This document shows positions 11,199-21,475 of a stretch of DNA of 64,000 nt, in pieces. Source of the DNA: Symsagittifera roscoffensis (Eukaryota; Xenacoelomorpha; Acoela; Convolutidae). The position numbers and the translations under genes were made by a program. The notes beneath the pieces were generated by a model, which was not told the origin of the DNA, did not search any database, and saw nothing but the letters and a program-made list of their open reading frames with translations. Numbering within the stretch: position 1 is the stretch's first letter; each line of letters begins with the position of its first letter. The stretch covers positions 13,190,517-13,254,516 of the forward strand of contig NC_087066.1 in assembly GCF_963678635.1 (NCBI RefSeq), given 5' to 3'.

Positions 11199-12652
11199 CT
11201 AAAAAACTAATCGTTAACTTTCATCCGTCAAGTTTAGTAAACAAACAGAAGTTGAAAACAAAAACAGAACCATTAAATTGCCCATGAAATTGAAAGAGAA
11301 TCAGTTCACTATTTACAAAATTCTTTATTATCATTATTAGTAAGCTCGTTCAACTGTTTTTATTTAGGCAAAACGGAACAACGTCAAACTGTCAGATCCA
11401 TCGGGACACTAGCCAGAGATCCCGGAGATCGGTGAGCTATCTTCTTTCGAGTCTAAGACTGACGCTGGGATCAAACTTTTGAAGCCAAAAGTGGTTAACA
11501 ACCCAATGGTTACTAAATTGGAGCTCCTAGAAGAGATTTCCGAGCCGATCGCCTATAGCACGAAGCCGACCATACTACGCTTAACATCAAAATTTCAAAC
11601 AAGCTACCATCGCTTATGAACATTTTTCAGGAGCGCATCGTTTTCCATGAGCGATTAAATCACTGATTATTACGATAATTTAACACGGAGGAGCAATAAG
11701 CAGAATGGTCCAAGAGCAGAATAGGCCCAAGAGCAGAAAAACAAAAAATATGATTTTTTAATGATTTATACAAGCAAATTGAAAAAACAATTTTTAGAAG
11801 CGTCAAAAACACCAGGAAAAAGAATAAATTACGCATGAATTGAATGGTTTTGTCAAATTCTTTCAAATGAATTTTTTTTTATCGAAATATCGAATTTTTT
11901 ATTATTGAATTATCGATTAAATTAGTCAAATTATGCGTAAAACATAAGTGTCTTTGGTAATATTATAATTCTTATACTTAATTTACCGATTAGCTAATAA
12001 ATTTACCGATTAGCTCTTGGACCATTCTGCTCATTTACCGGCCACCATTTAACACAGAGGCGAAGCTGCAGCTTTAAACACGAGCCAGAAAGCGGCAAAA
12101 ATTGAGGAGCTTTAAAATGCCCAAAAACTCTGCATGTAATAATTTGGAAGGTAATAAACTAAAGGCAACCACCCTAACGTTGCATGTAACAAATTAGAAT
12201 GTAATAAACCAAATTGCGAATAAATGCACTTCAAAAATATCGCGAAGTAAATTAAGTTGGAAACTTTCTGAAAAGGAATTAAATAATTTTTAGCTGCTGC
12301 ATGAACTAAATAGCTTTTTCGATTCAATTGATGAATTGAAAAAGCCTCAACTGTGTAAGCTCAATACTCATCAAAAGTCAAAGCATTTGAAAATATACTG
12401 CTAATACAGCCAACTGTTTTGAAAAAAGTCACCAAAAATAGCTTTTATTTGCGACTAAGGTTAGAAAAAAATGTTGCATCGTATTATCACACTACGCTCC
12501 GCTCGTGTAAAAACAGCAGGATTGAAGATACGCAATCAAAAAACGGCCAATCACTAGGATCTGGCTCTGTTGCACGATCACACAAGTATAATGTCCTAAA
12601 TTTCTTGTGGATTTGAATTTCTAGGAATAGTTTTGATTGAAAAGTACATTAC
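11199..12652 (-). other. Intron of ADO paralogue 2
   Basis: About 1.45 kb between the GTAATG donor and the TTTTTTAG acceptor. It contains the inverted-repeat insertion (11692-12046), one copy of the ACACAGAGGCGAAGCTG motif (12052), and the left boundary of tandem unit A at about 12,380. Confidence 0.6.
11692..12046. mobile_element. Small inverted-repeat transposon (MITE-like)
   Basis: Perfect 19-bp inverted repeats AGCAGAATGGTCCAAGAGC (11699-11717) and its complement (12013-12031) bound an AT-rich, non-coding core. Direct repeats matching 13 of 14 bases, ATTTAACACGGAGG (11678-11691) and ATTTAACACAGAGG (12047-12060), flank it and look like a target duplication. A second direct repeat, ATTTACCGATTAGCT, occurs twice just inside the right end. 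The superfamily is unclear: 14 bp would be long for most DNA transposons. Confidence 0.6.
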
Positions 12653-12837
12653 CTGGTGGAGGAACAGAGCTCTTCGTTTAGCTTGAAATTGCAGATGCCA
12701 AGCTCATCGCTGGAAATGCCTTTCAAATTATTTCGAATAGTTTGTACTTCATCGCTACTGAGCTTAAAATTTTCATGGTGTTTGTGTTTCAGCAAGCCAT
12801 TTAAGTTTACAATGATGCTCTTTAGTCTACCAGCCAT
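12653..12837 (-). CDS. ADO: ADO-family paralogue 2, exon 1
   Basis: Starts at the ATG at 12837 (MAGRLKSIIVNLNGLL); an in-frame ATG ten codons upstream (12867) is an alternative start. The exon ends CCACCAG at 12653, followed by a GTAATG donor. The two leftover bases AG join the G that opens exon 2 to give arginine, then ADISYLKV, which aligns with the strand that begins the ADO cupin. The intron phase and place equal those of paralogue 1. This exon is inside duplicated unit A, and a near-identical copy is at 19480-19664. Confidence 0.78.
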
Positions 12838-13041
12838 GATAAACAATTTTGAAGATCCATTTAACATTCAACAATCTAAAACTCTAAGATAATAGTCTGG
12901 CGATTTTATTTAATGCAAAACGTTTTCGAGACTAGAAACAATTCAGATCATGTTCGAACAAATGCCCATTTAATAGAAAACCCACTTTAATATTCCGACC
13001 ATTGAAAATGAGTACGATCTTTGTATTCACAGGTTCACAGG

Positions 13042-13644
13042 TTAACTTCTGATCTGTAGGCCTCCCAGGCCTCTGTCGACCAGCTCTTTCTTGGACGTCC
13101 ATTTTGTCATTCCGTCATATATTTCAGACGCCCATAGTTTGTCTAGTCTTGATTTGAAGACTTGTACACTCTCGCTTGATATTACTGTCTCGGGTAACGA
13201 GTTCCAGTCGTTGATGGCTGCAAATGTAGAGAAATTTTGTCCAGCAGTAGTTCTGGTCTTCATGGTCACAATCTTGAAAGAGTTTCTTCTTGAGTCTCTT
13301 TCGTTGATTGTAAAAAATCCTTCAGTCGCTGCTGTATCGTATAGATCGTTCAGAATTTTGAAGACTTCAATCATTCTACCGCGTTTGCGTCTATACTCGA
13401 GTGTTGGTAGTTTCAAAATCTGAAGTCGTTCCGATTAGCTGTATTTGCGTATACCTGGAATAAGTTTCGTTGCGCATCGCTGAACATTTTCAATCGTAAT
13501 TTTGTCTTTTTTAAGGTATGGATTCCATGCCTGATTTGCATACTCCAAAAGTGTTCTTACTAAGGCTTTGTACAGGGTCGTTAAAATTTCAGAGGTCAGG
13601 TTCACGAAACTTTTCCTGATTATCGCGACTATACTGTGTGCCAC
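13042..13644 (-). pseudogene. CR1/jockey-like LINE, post-reverse-transcriptase fragment (copy A)
   Basis: Two minus-strand ORFs encode the conserved tail after the RT domain of non-LTR elements: LYKALVRTLLEYANQAWNP, then NVQRCATKLIPG, then LKLPTLEYRRKRG, and ending INDWNSLPETV. A nonsense codon (TAA) near 13,434 separates them, so it cannot encode a working enzyme. No catalytic RT domain is present. A 46-base direct repeat (from 13053 and 13687) brackets it. Confidence 0.75.
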
Positions 13645-14639
13645 TTTCGTCTTTTTGGCGATGTGCTCACGCTATTGTAATCTTGAATCTGTAGGCCTCC
13701 CAGGCCTCTGTCGACCAGCTCTTTCTTGGACGTTTCAAATTCTTTCCACGCAAAATAATCATCGGCTTGGGCCATGTGATATATCATATCAAAGCATTTT
13801 TAGTCGTTATTCCAACAAAGATTAAAAATTTACAAAAAAAAGGTTGCAATGTTGAGAAAAACTGGTTGTAATTTTTTTAAAATTTTTTTTCCGTGGTAAT
13901 CAGAAGGTCAAATGTATCATAGTAACCCAGATACAGTCAGGAGTCCCTTCATCACGTGTTCCAGTCAAAATACTTGGAATTTGAAATTTTCTAGATATGC
14001 AAGAGATAATGATAAAAGAAGATCACAAGTGTGATGACCTTACAATTAAAATCGATGTAGTCTAAGTTCGAGCCAGTGACACTTGTGCCAGTCGGTCATA
14101 TTTGGAAGTTTGACCTTGAGGAGTACGAACAACGTAATTTTGGGGTCAAATGTAATTTTTCAAAAATTCGAATTGAGCCTGTCATGCTGAACTTTCTCGC
14201 GAAAACTGAAAATCTCAGAAAAACACGATCAGAACAACCGAATGACAATCGCAGGAAAAGTGGTAAAAAAAAGCAGCGGGAAATATCTATTCGCAGTTTC
14301 CAGATATAAATAAAACACGAGTAAAGCTGTCCTATCCTGAATAGGAAGCAGACCGATTGTCAACAGAGCAGAGACAAATAAGAAGTGAACCAGAGTGAAC
14401 CCTTAGTGGAAAGGTAAACAGCTGGGGTATCCCAATGGTCCAGTCCCAAAACTTAATTCTCGAGTCAAAACTCATTTCCCTTGCTGGAATTCATTGATTA
14501 CAAACATCTTGAGTTAAAACTTAATTACCTAATGCTAGAGTTACTGTTTAATTTAGTTACCTCAATTCTCGAGTGTACTGGTATGTGAGTACCCAATTTA
14601 GTTTTCTTGAGTGTGTTTTATAATTGTTATGTTGAGATA
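13645..14639. other. Sequence between LINE fragment and LTR candidate, unit A
   Basis: Repeated in unit B. It has no recognisable gene. A plus-strand ORF at 14076-14309 is not shared in a conserved form by unit B and is probably chance. CTCGAG-centred blocks (TTCTCGAGTCAAAACTC, AATTCTCGAGTG) recur at 14,450-14,590. Confidence 0.35.
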
Positions 14640-14993
14640 AGGAGCGTTTTAGGTTGATCCATCTGAAATGGATCAAAGTTTCACTGTCTAATGAAAAGTA
14701 AACATACGGACTGTTCCGACCCTGTTTTTAACAGCGTTCGCGTATTTTGGGTACTTTGAGACCTAAGTATTGGGACGTTCTTATTTTCTAGAGTGGGGGT
14801 CTTTTGGTAGTGGCCTCTAAGCTGTAACGAGGGTTTTAGTCTCGTGCCGCAAGTGAACCGAATTGGCTCCGACCGTTCGAGGTAGAAAAACACAAGAGAT
14901 AGTGTCCCTGACTCTTGAGTCAATAAATATAGGGCCTATTTTTCTTTAACCTCATATGTGACTTAAGTAGCCGACTGTTACATAGTGTTTTTA
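14640..14993 (+). repeat. Candidate 5' LTR of Ty3 element A
   Basis: Shares GGTTGATCCATCT near its start and the end block TGTTACATAGT (14976) with the corresponding part of element D (55205-55560). It carries AATAAATATAGGG, a possible TATA or poly(A) signal. The exact start is not proven because no 3' LTR lies in the window to define it. Confidence 0.35.
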
Positions 14994-15010
14994 TGGCGCT
15001 CCTGGGTGTT
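14994..15010 (+). promoter_or_regulatory. Candidate primer-binding site
   Basis: TGGCGCTCCTGGGTGTT follows the presumed LTR end by about 11 bases, begins with TGG as expected for pairing to a tRNA CCA end, and is identical at 21830 (unit B) and 55568 (element D) despite divergence around it. The priming tRNA was not identified. Confidence 0.4.
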
Positions 15011-15259
15011 TTTATGACATCATGACTACGGAGTCGAACCTACTTGACACAGCTCCGGGCTACATGCCCATTCTAGACTACCGGTGGAACGGTTTGGCGG
15101 GAACGGGTAAACCTTCATGTCGTACCGTATTAGCTTTTTAAGAAAACTCGAGAAAATTTCCTGGTACGCTCTTCGAACGAGGCCTAGCTAACCGAGTAAT
15201 GGGAGGTAATAAGCGGGACTAAAAAACGAGCAAAAAGACAAAAAGCGAAACAAAAACCG

Positions 15260-16220
15260 AAAAAGAATAGAAAAAGGAACAAAAACTATAAAACAAAAAA
15301 TGACAGTGACTTTGACACCAGATCAGTTGGATCAAACCTTGATATTAACTAAATAGTATACCCATACTGTTATCATAAGACCGATCGTTTCAATCATTTC
15401 AGCAAGTTGAATAGGTGCCCGAGTGTGGGGCGTTGTCGAGGGTTTTCAGATAGCTTGCAACTTACCTGGACCACTAGGAGACTTGACTGGAAAAGGTGAT
15501 CAGCCAAGTAGGAAAGTGGTTCGCAAGAAGGGAACCCGACAAGTACTGGACACGACAAGGGGACATCCAGCACCGACGGGACCGAACAGAGAAGGCACAC
15601 AAGGGTGTTTTGTTTGGTCAATCGACGGACCACTGGGAGACTGGTCTGGAACAGGTGACCAGTCAAGTGGGAAAGTGGTGCTGGTGAAGAGGTGCTGGAC
15701 GAGCCAGAGAGACAACCAGCACAGAATTAGAACAACCAGAGGAGGACACACAGAGGTGTTCTGGTTGCTCAATCGGGTAACGTTAGAATCCACATTACAT
15801 TATAGGAGATAAGTGTAAAATTGGATAAGCGAAATCCCACTGTTTTGAGGAACGTTTTTACTTGAGCAGAGCTTGGAAACAGGTGCTACGGTTTTCTCTT
15901 GAGATGTTTAGCACCCAGCGCTTAAGGTAATTTTCGACTTAAGAGGGGGGCTAAACAGGGGGAGGTTAGAAGGGGGGCTGGTTAGGTTAGAGGTTGGTGG
16001 TTGCAAGTTGTAAAAAGGGGGGACACGTTATAGTAACTAATCAATCGATATCGTCGATTTAGTTACATTATAAACTTACACGCGTGAGTTTTAGAGAGAG
16101 GATATCCAAATTTAAAATCAAATTAAGGTAGGTACCCTGGTCGGATCGGGTGGGGGGGGGACGGAAATAGACAGTTTTTGGAAACCGGAAGGACAATACC
16201 CCATAAGAACGTTAAAAGGG
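15260..16220 (+). other. Unusually conserved leader of the Ty3 array, with an internal duplication
   Basis: Copies A, B and C are almost identical here (a handful of differences over ~950 bases), although A differs from B by several percent on either side. It contains a 129-codon ORF (15423-15812) whose translation is the same in all three copies. The ORF is two imperfect direct repeats of ~158 bases (GGAGACTTGACTGGAAAAGG and GGAGACTGGTCTGGAACAGG). Both antisense frames are also kept, so conservation is of nucleotides rather than of this protein. It may be an untranslated leader, and coding is unproven. Confidence 0.5.
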
Positions 16221-16639
16221 GGGAGGAAAACGCGTGATATTCAGGTACGAGACATTTTTTCTACGAGAGGACGACATTGTTCATCTTTGATTTTAGGTGG
16301 GTTCATTTTCCTATTTTTTTCATAATTTTTTCTCGTTTGTATTTTTACATTTTCGGTACTAATTTTATCGGTTTTGAACGAACAGGTGATCACAACACAC
16401 CGGCGAGCAAGTTGAATTTCAGCTTGCATTAGATTAATAAAGGGAGATAAATACAGGGCGTTTAGCTTTTGAAACTTTTGGCCAGTTAGGTTTGGTTTTG
16501 AGGAAGATTTTATACTAGAGCTCAAGTGGTGGTACCAGGGATAGTGGTTCAAGAGTCCCAACAACGAAGAAGAAGAAATCAGTTTGCCCCAACACTAAGG
16601 AAGAAGGGGTCCCGGGACAGTGTGTCTGTCCCAACACTG

Positions 16640-17190
16640 AAGTGACGAAGTCCTGGGACAGAGCGGAAAAGTCTTGGGACAGTACTAGGAAGTCTTGGGA
16701 CAGAGCGTAAAAGTCTTGGGACAGAGCGAAAAAGTCTTGGGACAGTACTAGGAAGTCTTGGGACAGAGCGGAAAAGTCTTGGAAAGTACTAGGAAATCTT
16801 GGGACAGAGTGAAAAAGTCTTGGGACAGTACCAGGAAGCCTTGGGACAGAGCGGAAAAATCTTGGGACAGTACCAAGAAGTCTTGGGACAGAGCGGAAAA
16901 GTCTTGGGACAGAACCAGGAAGTCTTGGGACAGAGAGGAAAAGTCTTGGTACAGTACCAGGAAGTCTTGGGACAGAGCGGAAAAGTCTTGGGACAGTACC
17001 AGGAAGTCTTGGGACACAGTCGAAAAGTCTTGGGACAGTACAGAAAAGACTTTTCAGTGCCGAAAAGTCTTGGGACAGCACCAAGAAGTCTTGGGACAGT
17101 CCAGAAAAGTCTTGGGACACTACTGCAGAGTCTTGGAACAGTGCCAAAAGGTCTTGGGACAGTACCACGAAGTCTTGGGACACTACTGAA
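16640..17190 (+). repeat. 21-bp minisatellite upstream of gag A
   Basis: About 25 copies of a 21-base unit, mostly alternating AGTCTTGGGACAGAGCGGAAA and AGTCTTGGGACAGTACCAGGA types. As 21 is a multiple of three, all six frames stay open, giving spurious long ORFs on both strands (e.g. KSWDRAE/KSWDSTR and VPRLFRS). Units B and C keep only about four copies (23460-23537, 27526-27603). Confidence 0.85.
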
Positions 17191-17208
17191 AGGCAAGACA
17201 TTTGGAAT

Positions 17209-19206
17209 GGTTTCTGCAGTAGCAACAGAGGATAATCGAGGCGATGATCGTGGCGATCTTGATGCAACAGCTAGCCACGAGGCAACGGTTGAAAATGGGA
17301 CAACAACAAACCAAGAGAAAACACCTCTTCTTGAAGTGAGTGACTTGATGGCAAAACTGGAACAAATCGACAAAAAACTGAAGTGCAGTGAGAAAGATCG
17401 AGAGGTAATAAAGAAGGAAATAAGATACAACAAAAACGAGTACCTGGACAACTACTTCAACCTGGCGAGCGCGACGGAGGAGAAGCTTCAGCAGATGTCA
17501 GACAAGGTAGAGGCCACTGACAAAGACCGCGAGAAGAATATCAAAAAAGACATGCAAGTAATGAAGCAACGGTATGACACTGTGAATAGTAAGCTAGGGA
17601 GTTTGGAGACGAGAATGGACACAATGAGAAGAGACCAGGCTGAGAGTTCATGCGCCATACAGGCCAAAACTTGATGCCATCTTGAGAAACTCTACATCAC
17701 AAGAAAAGCCGGTAACAGATCGGACGCAAGGTAACAGAGTTGATTTTGTGGAACCACAACGGAACAAGCGAGAGTCAACACCATTACCGTTACCCCGGAG
17801 TGCAGCGAGCATAGGTCCAGGGGGGCCAAAACAATTATGAAGAGTGGAACCTCAACTACGACAAATGGCCCGGGGATTCCACAACAAGCAATAAGGTGAG
17901 ACCTGATGCCATAACGTGGGCTAGCACCTGGGAGATGATGAATAGAACATTGGAAGCCTTCACGACAAGGAACACTGAGTCGAGTGAAAGAGGAAGTGGC
18001 AACTCGAGGAAAACCTTCAAGAAGCCAAAAGATTTTAAGGATGACTCAGATGGATGCATCGACACTTGGGTAGAAGTCATTAGACTACATTTGGAACAAG
18101 ACAACTTGAACGACGAGAGACAAGCCTGCACAGCGATACTCAGCAATTTAGAAGGCACGGCGTTAAAATGTGTAGTTGCAAAGAAGGAAGACGAATGTGA
18201 TACTGCAGACAAAATTTTCGAGATATTATTGAACCAATTCGGGTCGGGTATGAAGGGTCATCAAGCAATAATGAGTTTTGAAAAGAGAAGACAGAGGGAC
18301 GATGAATCGATTGATCGGTTCCTGGACGATCTTGAGAGCTTGAGAAGAAGGAGTGACCCTGAAGACTCAACGAATAGAAGGAACTTCAGCATTACCTCGA
18401 AGTTTATCGATGGGGTAAAAAGTGACGACTTGAGAACAATGATAGCAACGTACTATACACTGTCGAAAGATAGTGCACCGACTCTAGAAGAAATGAGACA
18501 GAAGTCAAGAGAGTATATGCTGATGAAACCTAAGAAATACTCATACTCGGATAACAGGAACATGCAAGGGGGGAGTCAACCACAGAGGTCGTCATGGTAC
18601 AAACCTAGAGATGACATGGACAAACGTAGGTCATGCGCAAATTGTGGATCAGCGGATCATCATGTGGCGGACTGCACGACGTATAAACAAGGCATGAAGA
18701 GTCTGGGATATGCACCGGATGAGGAAGATATGAGCCAGATGGAAGAACACGAATTCTATAGCGGCTTGATCATCAAGATAGGTGCGAGATGCTTCTTCTG
18801 CAATCAAGAGGGACACTTCAGGATGGACTGTCCATTATTTTTGGAAGCAGTGAAAAATCAAGGTCATCCCAAACACAAGTTAGCGTTAGCGGCGGTGCAG
18901 AACACGAGAAACAGACAAGCCGAGTTGGAAACAAAAAATTCAGAGGCACCGAGTGCGGAACTACCGACGAAGACGGTAAAGGCTGTAACGCAAGTCAATA
19001 AGGCCAGGAATTCTCCAGAGACAAATTATGAGAGAGCAGTTGCAGAGGCTATCAACAAAGTAAAACAAGACCTAGCGACGAAGGAGATCGAGCAACGATT
19101 GAAACAGGAGATCGAAAAGCAGAAGTTAAACGAGACGTTAAGTTGGTCAGTGCCAGTGCCAGAGGCCATAGTGGGAGCGACAAAGAGTGGAAACTGCAAC
19201 ACTTGA
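17209..19206 (+). pseudogene. Ty3/Gypsy gag, copy A (frameshifted, 3' truncated)
   Basis: Structural polyprotein that packages element RNA. The ATG at about 17209 opens a charged coiled-coil-like region (AKLEQIDKKLK...KDREKNIKKD). An extra A in the run near 17,669 shifts the frame and ends it at 17,674. Reading resumes at 17896: capsid-like region (FKKPKDFKDDSDGCIDTW, then RFLDDLESLRR), then two CCHC zinc knuckles CANCGSADHHVADC and CFFCNQEGHFRMDC. It stops at 19,206, where unit B begins, so protease onward is absent. It cannot be an active element. Confidence 0.8.
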
Positions 19207-19479
19207 AAAGCATTTGAAAATATACTGCTAATACAGCCAACTGTTTTGAAAAAAGTCGCCAAAAATAGCTTTTATTTGCGACTAAGGTTATTGAAAAATG
19301 TTGCATCGTATTATCACACTACGCTCCGCTCGTGTAAAAACAGCAGGATTGAAGATACGCAATCAAAAAACGGCCAACCACTAGGATCTGGCTCTGTTGC
19401 ACGATCAGACAAGTTTAATATCCTAAATTTCTCGTGGATTTGAATTTTTAGGAATGATTTTGATTGAAAAGTACATTAC

Positions 19480-19664
19480 CTGGTGGAGGAACAGAGCTCT
19501 TTGTTTAGCTTGAAATTGCAGATTCCAAGCTCATTGCTGGAAATGCCTTTCAAATTATTTCGAATAGTTTGTACTTCATCGCTATTGAGCTTAAAACTTT
19601 CATGGTGTTTGTGTTTCAGCAAGCCATTTAAGTTCACACTGATGCTCTTTAGTCTACCAGCCAT
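19480..19664 (-). CDS. Duplicated first exon of ADO paralogue 2
   Basis: Copy of the exon at 12653-12837, offset 6827. The ATG (MAGRLKSISVNLNGLL), the open frame and the CCACCAG/GTAATG donor are all kept. Several replacements (for example I to S, S to N, E to K) have accumulated. It could act as an alternative, more distal first exon splicing to 10688-11198 over an intron of about 8.3 kb, or be an inert copy. It has no cupin exon of its own before the next unit. Confidence 0.6.
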
Positions 19665-19868
19665 GATAAACAATTTTGAAGATCTATTTAACATTCAACA
19701 ATCTAAAACTCTAAGATAATAGTCTGGCGATTTTATTTAATGCAAAACGTTTTCGAGACTTGAAACAATTCAAATCATGTTCGCACAAATGCCCATTTAA
19801 TAGAAAACCCACTTTAATATTCCGACCATTGAAAATGAGTACAATCTTTGTATTCACAGGTTCACAGT

Positions 19869-20471
19869 TTAACTTCTGATCTGTAGGCGTCCCAGGCCTC
19901 TGTCGACCAGCTTTTTCTTGGACGTCCATTTTGTCATTCCGTCATATATTTCAGACGCCCACAGTTTGTCTAGTCTTGATTTGAAAACGTGTACACTCTC
20001 GCTTGATATTACTGTTTCGGGTAACGAGTTCCAGTCGTTGATGGCTGCAACTGTAAAGAAATTTTATCTAGCAGTAGTTCTGGTCTTCTTGGTCACAATC
20101 TTGAAAGAGTTTCTTCTTGTGTCTCTTTCGTTGATTGTAAAAAATCCTTCAGTCGCTGCTGTATCGTATAGACCGTTCAGAATTTTGAAGATTTCAATCA
20201 TTCCACCGCTTTTGCGTCTATACTCGAGTGTTGGTAGTTTCAAAATCTGAAGTCGTTCCGAGTAGCTGTATTTGCGTATACCTGGAATAAGTTTCGTTGC
20301 GCGTCGCTGAACATTTTCAATTGTAATTTTGTCTTTTTTAAGGTATGGATTCCATGCCTGATTTGCATAATCCAAATGTGTTCTTACTAAGGCTTTGTAC
20401 AGGGTCGTTAGAATTTCAGAGGTCAGGTTCACGAAACTTTTCCTGATTATCGCGACTATACTGTTTGCCAC
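19869..20471 (-). pseudogene. CR1/jockey-like LINE fragment (copy B)
   Basis: Same tail region as copy A: LTTLYKALVRTHLDYANQAW, NVQRRATKLIPG, LKLPTLEYRRKSG. It is open where copy A has its stop, but has its own nonsense codon near 20,064, truncating the last part. It has only the post-RT tail and no catalytic domain. Confidence 0.72.
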
Positions 20472-21475
20472 TTTCGTCTTTTTGGCGATGTGCTCACGCT
20501 ATTGTAATCTTGAATCTGTAGGCCTCCCAGGCCTCTGTCGACCTGCTCTTTCTTGGACGTTTCAAATTTTTTCCACGCAAAAAAATTATCGGCTTGGGCC
20601 AAGTGATATATCATATCAAAGCACTTTTAGTCGTTATTCCACCAAAGATTAAAAATTTACAAATAAATGTTACAATGTTGAGAAAAACTGGTTGTAATTT
20701 TTTTTTAATTTTTGTTTTTTCTTTTTTTTTCCGTTGTAATCAGAAGGTCAAAAGTATCATAGTAACTCAGATACAGTCAGGAGTCCCTTCATCACGTATT
20801 CCAGTCAAAATAATTGGAATTTGGAATTATCTAGATATGCAAGAGATCATGATAAAAGAAGATCACAAGTGTGATGACCTTACAATTAAAATCGATGTAG
20901 TCTAAGTTCTAGCCAGTGACACTTGTGCCAGTCGGTCATATTTGGAAGTTTGACCTTGAGGAGTACGAACAACGTAATTTTGGGGTGAAATGTAATTTTT
21001 CAAAAATTCGAATTGAGCCCGTCATGCTCAACTTTCTAGCGAAAACTGAAAATCTCAGAAAAACAAGATAAGAACAGCTGAGTGACCATCGCGGGAAATT
21101 GTTTAAAAAAAGCAGTGGGAAATTGCTATTCGCAGTTTCCAGATATAAATAAAACACGAGTGGAGCTGTCCTATCCTGAACAGGAAGCAGAGCGATTGTC
21201 AACAGAGTAGAGACAAATAAGAAGTGAACCAGAGTGAATCCTCAGTGGAAAGATGAACAGCTGGGGTATGCCAATGGTCCAGTCCCAAAACTTATTTCTC
21301 GAGTCAAAACTCATTTCCCTTGCTGGAATTCATTGATTACGAACTTCTTGAGTTAAAACTTAATTACCTAATGCTAGAGTTACTGATTAATTTAGTTACC
21401 TCAATTCTCGAGTGTGCTTGTATGTGAGTACACAATTTAGTTTTCTTGAGTGCGATTTATAATTGTTATGTTGAG
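20472..21475. other. Unit B counterpart of 13645-14639
   Basis: Diverged copy of the A spacer with the second copy of the 46-base direct repeat at about 20513. No gene was recognised; the ORF at 20594-20905 is not conserved in A. Confidence 0.35.

Larger units (their letters stand above)
12380..19206. repeat. Tandem duplication unit A
   Basis: From AAAGCATTTGAAAATATACT at 12,380 this unit repeats at 19,207 with an offset of 6827, shrinking to about 6824 further in. It holds ADO exon 1, the LINE fragment, the presumed LTR and leader, and gag of a Ty3 element. It is cut inside gag, where GGAAACTGCAACAC runs straight into the start of unit B and a TGA stop follows. By eye, A and B differ by a few percent outside the leader. 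Confidence 0.85.

Noticed and set aside
16515-17674. Long ORFs on both strands (up to 291 codons) over the 21-bp minisatellite
   Set aside because: All are open because the repeat period is a multiple of three and the unit has no stops. Only the part from about 17209 onward is real gag.
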